NCBI RefSeq assembly: GCF_030159595.1
Contig: NZ_BSKJ01000003.1
Span: forward strand, 248,001-312,000
Direction: 5' to 3'
Length of the DNA: 64,000 nucleotides
From: Pseudomonas putida
GTDB taxonomy: Bacteria; Pseudomonadota; Gammaproteobacteria; Pseudomonadales; Pseudomonadaceae
A program made the translations under genes and the position numbers. Below, piece by piece: positions 1 to 8,601 of the stretch (positions are counted from its first letter, which is position 1; every line of letters starts with the position of its first letter). The notes beneath the pieces were generated by a model that was given only the letters and a program-made list of their open reading frames with translations, searched no databases and was not told the DNA's origin.

Positions 1-1842
1 GTCGGACAGGGTGATGCGGTTGTCGATGTCGATGCGGTAAGCGTCGAGGGTGACCGAGGCATTGGGCAACGGTCGCCAGACCAGGCCCACGGAGAAGTTG
101 GTCGACTCCTCCGGCTTCAGCGCCTTGCCGCCCAGCAAGGCAGCTTCCGGGCTGTCGGCGCGCAGGGTGCGCTGCTGCACCTCGACCCAGTTGCCACTGC
201 CCGGCGGCTGCTCCACCACTTGCACACTGAACGACGACAGCCCGCTCTGCACCAGCGAAGGCGCACGGTAGCCGGTGCTGGCGCTGGCCCGTGCGGCGAT
301 CTGCGGAGTGAAGTCGTAGCGCAGCGACAGCTTGCCGTTGGTGGTGTCACCAAAGTCCGAATAGTGCTCGCTGCGCACCGCCACGCCGGCCTGGAATTTT
401 TCTGTCAATTGGGCTTCGACATCGATATAGGCGCCGATCACGCGACGGTCCAGCGACACGGCATCGACCTGGGTGATGCCCGAGTAATAGCCGGGGATGC
501 GTCGGCCAGAGGCCGGGTCAACGGTGTTGAACAGCGGGCCGTTGGACCAGCCGGCGGCGTCGCCCTCGGTCAGGTCGTAGTTTTCCTGACGCCAGGCCAG
601 CCCGGCAGAGACTGTAAGGGGTTTGAACAACCAGTCGTTGGCAAAGTCGCGGGTCCAGTCCAGGGTCAGGTTGGTCTGGTCGGCTTCGCGGCGGCCGGTG
701 TAGATCGTCGAGGGGCTCGCTGTACCCCAGCTGGGGTTGATGGCGTTGCGGTCGGTGGAGTCGACCTGGTTGTTGCCGTAGTTCAACGCCAGGTCGAATT
801 TGCCCAGGGCCTGGTCTTCGAAACGCAGGCCACCTGTGACGGCAAAGTCTTCCAGGCCATAGCGGGTGACCGGCAGGCGGCCGTCCGGGTAGCGCGCCAG
901 CGCCACGCTGCCGTAGTTGCTGCGCAGGGTGGTGGGCGGGTCGAAGAAGTTCTCGGCGTCGGTATTCTTGTGCGCGTAGGTGGCAAAGCCGTAGGCGCTA
1001 AGGCCGTCGCTCAAGCCCATTTCGGCGTTGGCGGTGAAGTTGTACTGGTCCGAGACATTGCCCGAACCCCAGCGCCAGTTACGGTAGCGGTTGTTTTGCT
1101 CGCGCGCGCTGTCGATGCTGGTGGAGCCGGGGTAGAACAGCCGGTTGTCGTCGCGGGTGTCGCTGGCCGGGTCCTGGCTGCCGGCGTCGAAGGCCAGGGT
1201 CACGAAGCCGTCATTGGGCAAGGCAAAGCCTTTCCAGCCGCTGAGCTTGCGTTGCAGGCCGTCGCCTTTCTTGTAACCGCCGAAGCGGTAGCCGGCGTTG
1301 CCACCTTCGTCGCGCTCCTTGAGCACGATGTTGATCACCCCGGCAATGGCATCAGAGCCGTACTGGGCGGCGGCGCCGTCACGGAGGATTTCCACGCGTT
1401 CGATGGCCGACAGTGGAATCAGGCTGAGGTCCACCGCTGCCGCGCCACGGGCGTTGACCAGGCCCTGACGGGTAACGTTGGCGCTGGTGTGCCGGCGTTT
1501 GCCGTTGACCAGTACCAGCACTTGGTCGGAAGCCAGGCCGCGTAGCGAGGCGCCCTGGGCGATGGAACCTGCGAAAGCACCTTGTGGTGATTGCGGGAAG
1601 CTGAACGAGGGCGACAGTGCTGTAAGTGCGGCGGACAGGTCGCTGGCGCCAGTCTCCTGGAGTTTTTCGCCGCTCAGTACATCGACCGGGGCCGCGCTTT
1701 GCAGGGCGGTGACGTCGCTGCGGTGGGTGCCGACCACGACCACGGTGTCGAGGCGGTCATTGGGTTCGGCGGCGAAGGCGGGCGCGGCGAGGCTTGCGAT
1801 GGCCAGGGCGATGGCGCTGGCCAAGGGGGTGTTGTGGGGCAT
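1..1842 (-). CDS. TonB-dependent outer-membrane receptor, 3' end outside window
   Basis: Outer-membrane, TonB-energised receptor for an unknown ligand. About 613 residues are visible from the ATG at 1842; the C-terminal strands and final aromatic residue lie beyond position 1. A signal peptide (residues 1-24, ending APAFA) precedes a TonB-box-like stretch (DTVVVVG). The plug domain follows (SGEKLQETGASDLSAALTAL, then the plug signatures VEILRDGAAAQYGSDAIAGV and INIVLKERD near residue 150). Repeated amphipathic beta strands of the barrel come after it. It lies 140 nt downstream of another TonB receptor on the same strand, separated by a REP pair, so the two are probably separate transcripts. 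The family is certain; the substrate is not. No neighbouring gene in the window names it. Confidence 0.93.
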   Translation of the reverse strand, partial: MPHNTPLASAIALAIASLAAPAFAAEPNDRLDTVVVVGTHRSDVTALQSAAPVDVLSGEKLQETGASDLSAALTALSPSFSFPQSPQGAFAGSIAQGASLRGLASDQVLVLVNGKRRHTSANVTRQGLVNARGAAAVDLSLIPLSAIERVEILRDGAAAQYGSDAIAGVINIVLKERDEGGNAGYRFGGYKKGDGLQRKLSGWKGFALPNDGFVTLAFDAGSQDPASDTRDDNRLFYPGSTSIDSAREQNNRYRNWRWGSGNVSDQYNFTANAEMGLSDGLSAYGFATYAHKNTDAENFFDPPTTLRSNYGSVALARYPDGRLPVTRYGLEDFAVTGGLRFEDQALGKFDLALNYGNNQVDSTDRNAINPSWGTASPSTIYTGRREADQTNLTLDWTRDFANDWLFKPLTVSAGLAWRQENYDLTEGDAAGWSNGPLFNTVDPASGRRIPGYYSGITQVDAVSLDRRVIGAYIDVEAQLTEKFQAGVAVRSEHYSDFGDTTNGKLSLRYDFTPQIAARASASTGYRAPSLVQSGLSSFSVQVVEQPPGSGNWVEVQQRTLRADSPEAALLGGKALKPEESTNFSVGLVWRPLPNASVTLDAYRIDIDNRITLSD

Positions 1843-1878
1843 GGGGTGTTCCTGCTGAATGATGTATTGGCAGTGCTG

Positions 1879-1970
1879 GCCCTATCGCCGGCAAGCCAGC
1901 TCCCACAGGTACAGCAATGGACCTGAGATCTGCGGGGACTTGTGGGCGCTGGCTTGGCGGCGATAGGGCC
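1879..1970. repeat. REP inverted-repeat pair
   Basis: Two copies of the P. putida-type REP sequence face each other: 1879-1908 (containing CCTATCGCCGGCAAGCCAGC) and 1941-1970 (containing GCTGGCTTGGCGGCGATAGG). They sit between two leftward TonB receptor genes. Such pairs form a stable hairpin and usually act as transcription attenuators or mRNA stabilisers. The same core recurs at 20110-20203. Confidence 0.8.
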
Positions 1971-1982
1971 CGGAAGAGCAAC

Positions 1983-4226
1983 CTAGAATCGGCTGGTAAC
2001 GCTGAGCCCAACGGTGCGCGGGTCGCCGTAGGTGATCACGTACTGCCCGGCAGTGCCGTTGGGCCGGCCATGCACCTGGTAGCGGCGGTCGGTGAGGTTG
2101 TTGACGAAGCCGGTCACGCTTAGCTTGTCGTCGTGGCTGAACCAGCTCAGGCGGGCGTTGGCCAGGGTGTAGTGGGGCTGGCTGAGGGTGGCGTCGGCGC
2201 TGCTCTGGCGGTCGGCCAGGAAGTACTCCTTGTCACGGAAGCTCACGTCGCCACCGGCCACCAGCTTGCCGCCCACTTCCAGCGGGATGGTGTAGTCCGC
2301 GCCCAGCGACACCACGTTGCGCGGGGAGCGCACGAAGCTGTTGCCGCTGTAGTCGCCGGTCACCGCGCCGGTGGTAGGGTTGGTGTTCTTGAAGTCGGTG
2401 TATTCGGTGTCGAGGAACGACACCGCCGCGCGCAAGTGCAGGCGCTCGGTCGGCTGGCCTTCGATTTCCAGTTCCGCGCCTTTGACCTTGCCCTTGGCGC
2501 CGTTGGTCAGCGCGGTGGTGAGCACGCCGTTGTTCACCGTCAGCAGGTTCACCTGGATGTCGGAGTAGTCGTAGTAAAAGACGTTGGCGTTGACCGTCAG
2601 GCGGCGGTCGAACCACTCCGACTTCAGCCCCAGTTCGTAGGCATCCAGCTGTTCCGGGTCGACCGTTGTCAGCTGCGCCAAGCTGGTTGACAGCCCAGTG
2701 TTGAAGCCGCCCGAGCGGAAGCCGTGGGCGTAGCGGAAGAACACCCGCAGGTTGTCGTTGATGCGGTACTCGGGGGTGAGGTCGTAGGTCCAGGCTTCCC
2801 AGGTCTTGTCTTCCTGGCGGTTACCGTTGGTGCCCACTCCGCCCAGCGGGATCAGCGGGCCGCTGGCGGTGGCGCGGGTCAGTTGCACCAGGTCCAGGTC
2901 GATGTCTTTCTTCTCCTGGGTCCAGCGCAGGCCGCCGGTGACGCTGAAGTCGTCGGTGAAGTCGTAGGTCAGGTTGCCAAACAGCGCATAGCTGTCGGTA
3001 CGGTGGTCGTAACCCAGGTCGCGGAACGCGGTGGTGCCCACCTGGTTCGAGCCGGTGCCGTTGGGCGTCGGCCCCGGGGTGACGATGCGTTGCGCCGAGC
3101 TGTCCAGGTCTTCATGGAAGTAGTGCGCACCCACCAGCCAGTGCAGTGGGCGATCTTCCGGCGAGGCCAGACGCAGCTCTTGCGACCACTGGCGGTAGCT
3201 GTTGTCGGTGATGGCCGCGCCGTTGACCTCGTAGGGGGTGTAGTCGGCATCGCTGGTGGAGCGGTTGCGGAGGTAGTCGTAGGCGCTGATCGAGGTCAGG
3301 GTGTAATCGCCGAGGTACCAGTTGAAGGTCAGTGAGGCGCCGTCGTGGTCAAGGCGATAGTCTTCGTTGACGTTCAGCGAGATATCGCGGCCGTGCGGGC
3401 GTTCGTAGCCGACGTTGTAGTAGCGGCCAACCGGCAGCGAGCCGTTGCTGCCATCGCCTTTGAACTGGCGGCTGTGCAGCTTGAGCAGGGCGTCCAGGTC
3501 GGGGTTGAGCTGGGCCAGGAACTGCAGGCGGATGGCTTTCTTGTTCACATCACCGTAGGTGTTGCCGTCGAAGTCGTTGTTCTGGAAACCGTCACGCTCT
3601 TCGGAATACAGCGCTACTCGCCCGGCCAGTTTTTCATCGACCAGCGCACCGCCGATGGCACCGGTGACAATACGCTCGTTCTTGCTGCCGAAGCCGACAG
3701 TGCCATAGCCGTCGGTGTCGAAGGTGGGCTTCTTCGAGATCACGTTCACGGCGCCGGCCGTGGTGTTCTTGCCATACAGGGTGCCTTGCGGCCCGCGCAG
3801 GATTTCGATGCGTTCCAGGTCGAACAGCGGCCCGCCACCGGCGATGGGCGCGTTGAGGTAGACGTCGTCCGCGTAGATGCCCACCGGGAAGACGGTTGCC
3901 GCGCCGGTATCGCCGGTGCCCAGACCGCGGATATACCAACGCGGGCGACCGTCGCCATCGGGGTTCTTGGCCGAGGCGTTGGGCACGAAGGTGGTGATGT
4001 CGCCCATCGAGCGCACGCCATCGGCGGTGATGCTGGTGCCCTTGATGGCCGACACGGCAACCGGTACTTCCTGCAAGGTCTGCTCTCGGTGCTGAGCGGT
4101 GACCGTTACGGTTTCAAGGGCGGGTTCGTTCTTGTTGTCTTCGTCGGCGGCGATGGCCTGGCTGCCGGTACCGGCCAACAGCAGCGCAAGGCTGATCTGG
4201 CGGGCCAGTGGATTGAGCGGATGCAT
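1983..4226 (-). CDS. TonB-dependent receptor (747 aa)
   Basis: Complete outer-membrane TonB-dependent receptor. The signal peptide covers residues 1-27 (ending GSQAIAA). A TonB-box-like ETVTVTAQ follows, then the plug domain with LQEVPVAVSAIKG, the IRGLG motif and VEILRGPQGTLYGKNTTAG-type signature (here IEILRGPQGTLYGKNTTAGA around residues 128-147). The barrel ends with VGLSVTSRF, the usual terminal phenylalanine of outer-membrane barrels. The EVPVAVSAI/ILRGPQGTLYGKNT pattern is typical of the receptor subclass often annotated for sulfur compounds or other small organic ligands rather than classic siderophore receptors; that assignment is inference. A sigma-54-like promoter lies 43-58 nt upstream of the start, which would tie expression to nitrogen status or an enhancer-binding activator. 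Confidence 0.94.
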   Translation of the reverse strand: MHPLNPLARQISLALLLAGTGSQAIAADEDNKNEPALETVTVTAQHREQTLQEVPVAVSAIKGTSITADGVRSMGDITTFVPNASAKNPDGDGRPRWYIRGLGTGDTGAATVFPVGIYADDVYLNAPIAGGGPLFDLERIEILRGPQGTLYGKNTTAGAVNVISKKPTFDTDGYGTVGFGSKNERIVTGAIGGALVDEKLAGRVALYSEERDGFQNNDFDGNTYGDVNKKAIRLQFLAQLNPDLDALLKLHSRQFKGDGSNGSLPVGRYYNVGYERPHGRDISLNVNEDYRLDHDGASLTFNWYLGDYTLTSISAYDYLRNRSTSDADYTPYEVNGAAITDNSYRQWSQELRLASPEDRPLHWLVGAHYFHEDLDSSAQRIVTPGPTPNGTGSNQVGTTAFRDLGYDHRTDSYALFGNLTYDFTDDFSVTGGLRWTQEKKDIDLDLVQLTRATASGPLIPLGGVGTNGNRQEDKTWEAWTYDLTPEYRINDNLRVFFRYAHGFRSGGFNTGLSTSLAQLTTVDPEQLDAYELGLKSEWFDRRLTVNANVFYYDYSDIQVNLLTVNNGVLTTALTNGAKGKVKGAELEIEGQPTERLHLRAAVSFLDTEYTDFKNTNPTTGAVTGDYSGNSFVRSPRNVVSLGADYTIPLEVGGKLVAGGDVSFRDKEYFLADRQSSADATLSQPHYTLANARLSWFSHDDKLSVTGFVNNLTDRRYQVHGRPNGTAGQYVITYGDPRTVGLSVTSRF

Positions 4227-4268
4227 GGTGGATCTCCCCGTATGTAAAGCGTTGTTGGGGAGGGCTAG

Positions 4269-4284
4269 AGCAGGGACTGTGCCA
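4269..4284 (-). promoter_or_regulatory. candidate sigma-54 promoter for the TonB receptor
   Basis: On the minus strand the sequence reads TGGCACAGTCCCTGCT. It has the -24 GG and -12 GC spaced exactly ten nucleotides apart and differs from the consensus TGGCAC-N5-TTGCW at one position. It ends 43 nt before the ATG at 4226, so the expected 5' leader is about 30 nt. No enhancer-binding protein gene is next to it. Confidence 0.5.
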
Positions 4285-4443
4285 TGTCTCTAACGTATTG
4301 TTTCATATGGTTTTTTTGGGTTTGCTCAGGCGGTGTTGCAGGTTGGGCAGCAGTTGGGTGCTGGGCGGGTGCTGCTGGGGCAGCAGTGGTGGTGTGCGGC
4401 TTGTTGCGGGCGCTTTGGCACCCTGCTCGTTGCTTGCCGGCAC

Positions 4444-5367
4444 TCAGTCTGGAACGATTGTGCAACCGTTGTTCAGTGCCCGGGCGCGCAGTGCCTCGAA
4501 GTGGTCACGCAGCCACAGGTGCAGTTGCGACACCGCAGGCGTGAGTTGTTTGCGGTGCGGGCAAACCAGGGTAACAGGCACGGACTCACCCAGGTATTCG
4601 GGCAGGATGATCTGCAGCTCGCCGGCAGCAATGTTGGCGCTCACGTCCAGCCACGATTTGTAGACGATGCCTTCACCTTGCAGGGCCAGGCGGCGGATCA
4701 CGTCGGCATCGTCGCTGACCAACGGCCCGCTGACCTGCACGGTGCGGTTGCCCACCCGCCACTTGTCGTAGACCCGGTTGTGCTGCATGTACAGCAGGCA
4801 GGCATGCTCCTGCAGGGCTTCCGGCGTGACGGGGTGGCCGTGGCGGGCCAGGTAGTCGGGCGAGGCCACCAGCACCCGGCGGTTCCAACTGGCCAAGGGC
4901 AGGGCGATGTAATTGGCGTCCTGGTTGAGACCATAGCGGATGGCCACGTCCACCGGGTCACGGTTCAGGTCGGCAATCTGGTCAGACAGAAAGAAGCGCA
5001 GGTGCAGGGCCGGGTGCTCGCGGCGAAAGGCGCTCAGCCATGGCAACAGCATGTTGCGGCCCAGGTCGGAGGGTGCCGACACCTGCAGGGTGCCACGCAG
5101 GGTGCTGGGGTTGCCATGCAGGTCTTCGTGCCCCTGACGAAGGCTATCCAGCACATTCAGGGCGGTCGGCAGGTAACGCTCGCCTTCGGCGGTAAGGCGC
5201 AGGCTGCGGGTGGTACGGGCGAACAGGCGCACATCAAGGTCGCGCTCGAGGCGTTTGATCGCAGCGGCCACCTGTCCAGGTAGCAGGCCGGCTTCGTGGG
5301 CGGCGGCCGTGAAGCTGCCCAGTACGCTGCTACGCACGAACAGTTCGAGGTCAGTGATGCGCAGCAT
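4444..5367 (-). CDS. LysR-family transcriptional regulator
   Basis: DNA-binding regulator of 307 residues. The ATG at 5367 (MLRITDLELFVRSSVLGSF) is chosen because the family's winged HTH begins there; the open frame extends further upstream but would run into the divergent nitroreductase gene's start region. The N-terminal HTH (residues 1-60) includes FTAAAHEAG and VAAAIKRLERDLDVRLFARTTRSL, followed by a LysR substrate domain from about residue 90. It is divergent from the nitroreductase gene with about 100 nt between the starts, the classic layout for a LysR regulator and its target. The subfamily resembles transcriptional regulators such as DsdC/CrgA-type proteins; effector unknown. Confidence 0.93.
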   Translation of the reverse strand: MLRITDLELFVRSSVLGSFTAAAHEAGLLPGQVAAAIKRLERDLDVRLFARTTRSLRLTAEGERYLPTALNVLDSLRQGHEDLHGNPSTLRGTLQVSAPSDLGRNMLLPWLSAFRREHPALHLRFFLSDQIADLNRDPVDVAIRYGLNQDANYIALPLASWNRRVLVASPDYLARHGHPVTPEALQEHACLLYMQHNRVYDKWRVGNRTVQVSGPLVSDDADVIRRLALQGEGIVYKSWLDVSANIAAGELQIILPEYLGESVPVTLVCPHRKQLTPAVSQLHLWLRDHFEALRARALNNGCTIVPD

Positions 5368-5470
5368 CTTCACTCCAGGCGTGAAAGTGTTGCTGCATTG
5401 TGCCGGTTTTTCTTTGCGGCAGGAAAGATAAGATGCCCGGCAAATCCCCTGTACATTCCGGAGTTGTTGC

Positions 5471-6124
5471 ATGGATACCGTCTCGCTGGCCAAGCGCCGC
5501 TACACCACCAAAGCCTACGATGCCTCGCGCCGCATTCCCCAGGCCACTGTCGACGCCCTGCTCGAACAACTGCGCCACAGCCCGTCCTCGGTCAATTCCC
5601 AGCCCTGGCACTTCATCGTCGCCGACAGTGCCGAAGGCAAGGCCCGTCTGGCCAAGAGCACCGCAGAGCGTTTTGCTTACAACACGCCGAAGCTCGTTGA
5701 TGCTTCGCATGTGATTGTGTTCTGTACCCGTACTGAAATGACCGAGGCACACCTCAATGCTGTGCTCGAACAGGAAGCTGCCGATGGCCGTTTTCGCGAT
5801 GAGCAAGCACGCGCTGCGCAGAACCAGAGCCGCCGTCACTACGTCGACCTGCATCGCTATGACCAGAAGGATGTGCAGCACTGGATGGAAAAGCAGACCT
5901 ACCTGGCGTTGGGGACCGCGTTGCTGGGTGCTGCGGCACATGGCCTGGACGCCACGCCGATCGAGGGCTTCGACAGCAAGATCCTGGATGCCGAACTGGG
6001 GCTGCGTGAGCGTGGCTTTACCAGCGTGGTAATCCTCAGCCTGGGCTATCGTGCTGAAACGGACTTCAACGCTGGGCTGAACAAGTCGCGCTTGCCGGTG
6101 TCGCAGGTGTTCACTTTCCTGTGA
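5471..6124 (+). CDS. nfsB: Oxygen-insensitive NAD(P)H nitroreductase
   Basis: FMN flavoprotein of 217 residues, the exact usual length of NfsB/NfnB. These cytoplasmic homodimers reduce nitroaromatics, quinones or dihydropteridine with NAD(P)H. Visible family motifs are the FMN-phosphate-binding AKRRYTTKAYD at residues 7-17 and NSQPWHF at residues 41-47. C-terminal motifs are GAAAHGLDATPIEGFD and GLRERGFTSVVILSLGYR. A GGAG Shine-Dalgarno sits 8 nt before the ATG. The divergent LysR gene at 4444-5367 is the probable regulator. A 13-bp GC-rich hairpin follows the stop codon. Confidence 0.93.
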   Translation: MDTVSLAKRRYTTKAYDASRRIPQATVDALLEQLRHSPSSVNSQPWHFIVADSAEGKARLAKSTAERFAYNTPKLVDASHVIVFCTRTEMTEAHLNAVLEQEAADGRFRDEQARAAQNQSRRHYVDLHRYDQKDVQHWMEKQTYLALGTALLGAAAHGLDATPIEGFDSKILDAELGLRERGFTSVVILSLGYRAETDFNAGLNKSRLPVSQVFTFL

Positions 6125-6125
6125 G

Positions 6126-6154
6126 GTGACTGGGGCGCAGGGCGCCCCAGTCAC
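6126..6154. terminator. GC-rich hairpin after nfsB
   Basis: A perfect 13-bp stem (GTGACTGGGGCGC) with a 3-nt loop lies directly after the nfsB stop and between convergent genes. It lacks a clear U-tract, so it is a probable bidirectional attenuator rather than a textbook intrinsic terminator. Confidence 0.5.
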
Positions 6155-6184
6155 GCCGTGCAGCAGGCCGTTCGAGGGCCCGGC

Positions 6185-7339
6185 TTACCACAACGCTGCA
6201 GATGCTGCAGTCAGTATCCGGGCAAACACTTCGATCGCTTTGTCCACTTCGGCCTCGGTGCTGTAGCGCCCGATGCTCAAGCGCACACTGTTGCGTGCCT
6301 GGCGTTCGTCCAGCCCCAGTGCCAGCAGCACATGTGAGGCGGCATTGCTGGCGGAGTTGCAAGCCGAGGTGGTCGACAACGCCAGCTCGCTGGCCAGCGC
6401 CGCACTGTTGAAGCCCTTGCTGTCGATGCACAGGTTCAAGGTATGGGGAATGCGTTGGCTGACGCAGCCGTTCAGGCTGACGCCGGGCAAGGCCAGCAGG
6501 CCTTCGCGCAGGCGCCTTGCCAGTTGCTCCAGGCGCAGGTGCTCACTGTCGCCGGGCTGGCCTGCCAAGGCAAAAGCGCTACCCATGCCCGCGATCTGGT
6601 GGGTCGCCAGGGTGCCGGAGCGCAGGCCCTGTTCGTGGCCGCCGCCGTGCATCTGCGCGCGCATCAGCGCTCGGGCGCGTGGCCCGACGTACAGCGCGCC
6701 AATGCCTTTTGGCCCGTAAACCTTGTGCGCCGAAAACGACATCAGGTCCACGGCCATCGCGTTCAGGTCGATGGTCAGCTTACCCACGGCCTGCGCCGCA
6801 TCCACATGCAGCAAGGCACCGTGGGCACGCACCCGCTCGCCAATGGCGGCAAAATCGGTGACTGTGCCCAGCTCGTTGTTGACCGCCATCAGCGATACCA
6901 GGCGGGTATCGGCACGCAACGCTGCCTGGACGCTGGCGGGCTGTATCAGGCCGGCGGCATCCGGTGCCAGGCGGGTAACAGCCCAGCCCTGGCGCTCCAG
7001 TTCGGCCACGGTGTCGAGCACGGCCTTGTGCTCCAGCTGGCTGGTAATCAGGTGGCCGGGCTGGCCTAGGCCTTGGGCAATGCCTTTGAGTGCCAGGTTG
7101 TTGGACTCGGTCGCGCCCGAGGTCCAGATCAGGTTGTCGGCCTGCGCGCCGATGCACTCGGCCACTTGCTGGCGGGCTTGCTCCACGGTTTGTCGGGCAG
7201 ATTGGCCGTAGGCATGGCCACTGGACGCCGGGTTGCCGAAGTTGGCCTGGCTGCCAAGGCAGGCAAGCATGGTTTCGATAACCCGGTCGTCGACGGGGGT
7301 GGTGGCGGCGTAATCGAAGTAGAGCGGGGCGCTAGGCAT
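6185..7339 (-). CDS. Cysteine desulfurase (NifS/IscS-type, class V aminotransferase)
   Basis: PLP enzyme of 384 residues that removes sulfur from L-cysteine to give alanine and an enzyme persulfide. Landmarks are the N-terminal YFDYAATTPVD and TSGATESNNLALKG. The active-site histidine is in SQLEHKAVL and the PLP aspartate in LLHVDAAQAVG. The Schiff-base lysine is in MSFSAHKVYGPKG (about residue 203). The persulfide cysteine is in TTSACNSASNAASHVL near residue 330. It is a solitary copy with no iscU, iscA, suf or nif genes beside it, so it is probably an accessory desulfurase rather than the housekeeping IscS. The loop around the catalytic cysteine (SACNSASNAASHVL) is longer in small residues than the SSGSACTS motif of IscS. 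Confidence 0.9.
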   Translation of the reverse strand: MPSAPLYFDYAATTPVDDRVIETMLACLGSQANFGNPASSGHAYGQSARQTVEQARQQVAECIGAQADNLIWTSGATESNNLALKGIAQGLGQPGHLITSQLEHKAVLDTVAELERQGWAVTRLAPDAAGLIQPASVQAALRADTRLVSLMAVNNELGTVTDFAAIGERVRAHGALLHVDAAQAVGKLTIDLNAMAVDLMSFSAHKVYGPKGIGALYVGPRARALMRAQMHGGGHEQGLRSGTLATHQIAGMGSAFALAGQPGDSEHLRLEQLARRLREGLLALPGVSLNGCVSQRIPHTLNLCIDSKGFNSAALASELALSTTSACNSASNAASHVLLALGLDERQARNSVRLSIGRYSTEAEVDKAIEVFARILTAASAALW

Positions 7340-7534
7340 TGGGGCAGGTCCATGTCTGTTGCCGTGAAGTCGGCGATTGATGGGATAAGGTTACCCGCCA
7401 CCTGTGAGACATTTTTTGCCTAGCGCAGCCTTTTTTTCAATTTTCGCGAGAAAAATTTCTCTCTATCGATTTATTTGTAGGATTATTTTCCTCTTCCATC
7501 CAAGGGCCGATGGGCAAGCCCCTCGCAGATGACT

Positions 7535-8461
7535 TCAGGCAGGCTCCAGGGCCTTCTCTTCTTCGGCTACCACGCGTTCGCACAATTCTGTGATCTGCTC
7601 ACGCATCCAGCGGTTTGCCGGGTCCTGGTCGGTGCTTTCATGCCAGTACAGGTGCGTTTCAAGCGCAGGCACCTCCACCGGCAGTGGCTGGTAACGCAAC
7701 TGATGGCGGCGGGCGAAGCGCTCGGGAACCGTCATCGCCATGTCGGTCTGCTGCAACACCTGCGAAGCCATCAGGTAATGCTGCGAACGCAAGGCCACCT
7801 TGCGCTGTACACCCATCTTGCCCAGGGCCAGGTCGACATAGCCCAGCCCGTTGCGGCGGCTGGAGATATGGATGTGGGTCATGCCCAGGTAGCTGTCGAG
7901 GGTCAGCTTGCTGTCGGCTTGCGGGTGGCCCTGGCGCAGGGCGCAGACATAGCGGTCTTGCATCAGCTTGACATGGCGCACCTGCGGGTCGGTATTCAGG
8001 GGCGCGTCGATGGCGAAATCCAGGCGGCCGGCGGCGAGCTCCTTGGTGGTCTCGCGGCGCTTGCACAGAAAGCTTTCGATCAACACCGCTGGCGCCAGAC
8101 GGCGCAGGCGCTGGAACAGCGGCGGCAGGATCACCGCCTCGGTCAGGTCGGTCATGCTGATGCGGAAGGTCTTGTTGGCCTGTTGCGGGTTGAAGATGCG
8201 GCTTTCCTGCACCGAGGTACGCAGCAGTGCCAAGGCGTTGCGCACCGGGCCGATGATGTTCTGTGCCATGGGCGTGGGTACCATGCCCTGCGCGGTGCGC
8301 ACGAACAGCGGGTCGTTGAAGGTTTCGCGCAACCGCGACAGGGCGTTGGACACCGCTGGCTGGGTAATGCCGACGATCTGCCCGGCGCGGGTCAGGTTGG
8401 CTTCTGTGTAGATCGCGTCGAACACGATGAACAGATTGAGGTCGACCTTGCTAAGGTTCAT
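7535..8461 (-). CDS. LysR-family transcriptional regulator
   Basis: Regulator of 308 residues beginning MNLSKVDLNLFIVFDAIY, the start typical of the NodD/NahR-like LysR branch. The HTH is ANLTRAGQIVGITQPAVSNALSRLR (residues 20-45), followed by DPLFVRTAQGMVPT. The effector-binding domain occupies the rest of the chain. It is divergent from the acyl-CoA dehydrogenase gene (starts 8461 and 8602). The 140-nt AT-rich gap between them includes ATCGGTTATGAATGTTTATAC, a plausible LysR operator region. Control of the dehydrogenase is inferred from the layout. Confidence 0.93.
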   Translation of the reverse strand: MNLSKVDLNLFIVFDAIYTEANLTRAGQIVGITQPAVSNALSRLRETFNDPLFVRTAQGMVPTPMAQNIIGPVRNALALLRTSVQESRIFNPQQANKTFRISMTDLTEAVILPPLFQRLRRLAPAVLIESFLCKRRETTKELAAGRLDFAIDAPLNTDPQVRHVKLMQDRYVCALRQGHPQADSKLTLDSYLGMTHIHISSRRNGLGYVDLALGKMGVQRKVALRSQHYLMASQVLQQTDMAMTVPERFARRHQLRYQPLPVEVPALETHLYWHESTDQDPANRWMREQITELCERVVAEEEKALEPA

Positions 8462-8601
8462 GGGCGCCGCTCTTTGTTGGAATTATCAGCCGATCATATA
8501 TCGGTTATGAATGTTTATACACGCCGAAAATAGACTAGGTGGATGGGCATGTGCTGCTCTAGGCTCTGGCCCATGTACTCCGAACCGTGAAGGTAGCCCC
8601 G

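Noticed and set aside
220..1545. 441-residue rightward open frame opposite the first TonB receptor
   Set aside because: It is the antisense shadow of a strongly conserved receptor; its glycine- and valine-rich composition is typical of such shadows.
3345..4247. 300-residue rightward frame opposite the second TonB receptor
   Set aside because: Antisense shadow without ribosome site or domain.
4333..5283. 316-residue rightward frame over the LysR gene
   Set aside because: Antisense shadow of a LysR protein with clear motifs on the other strand.
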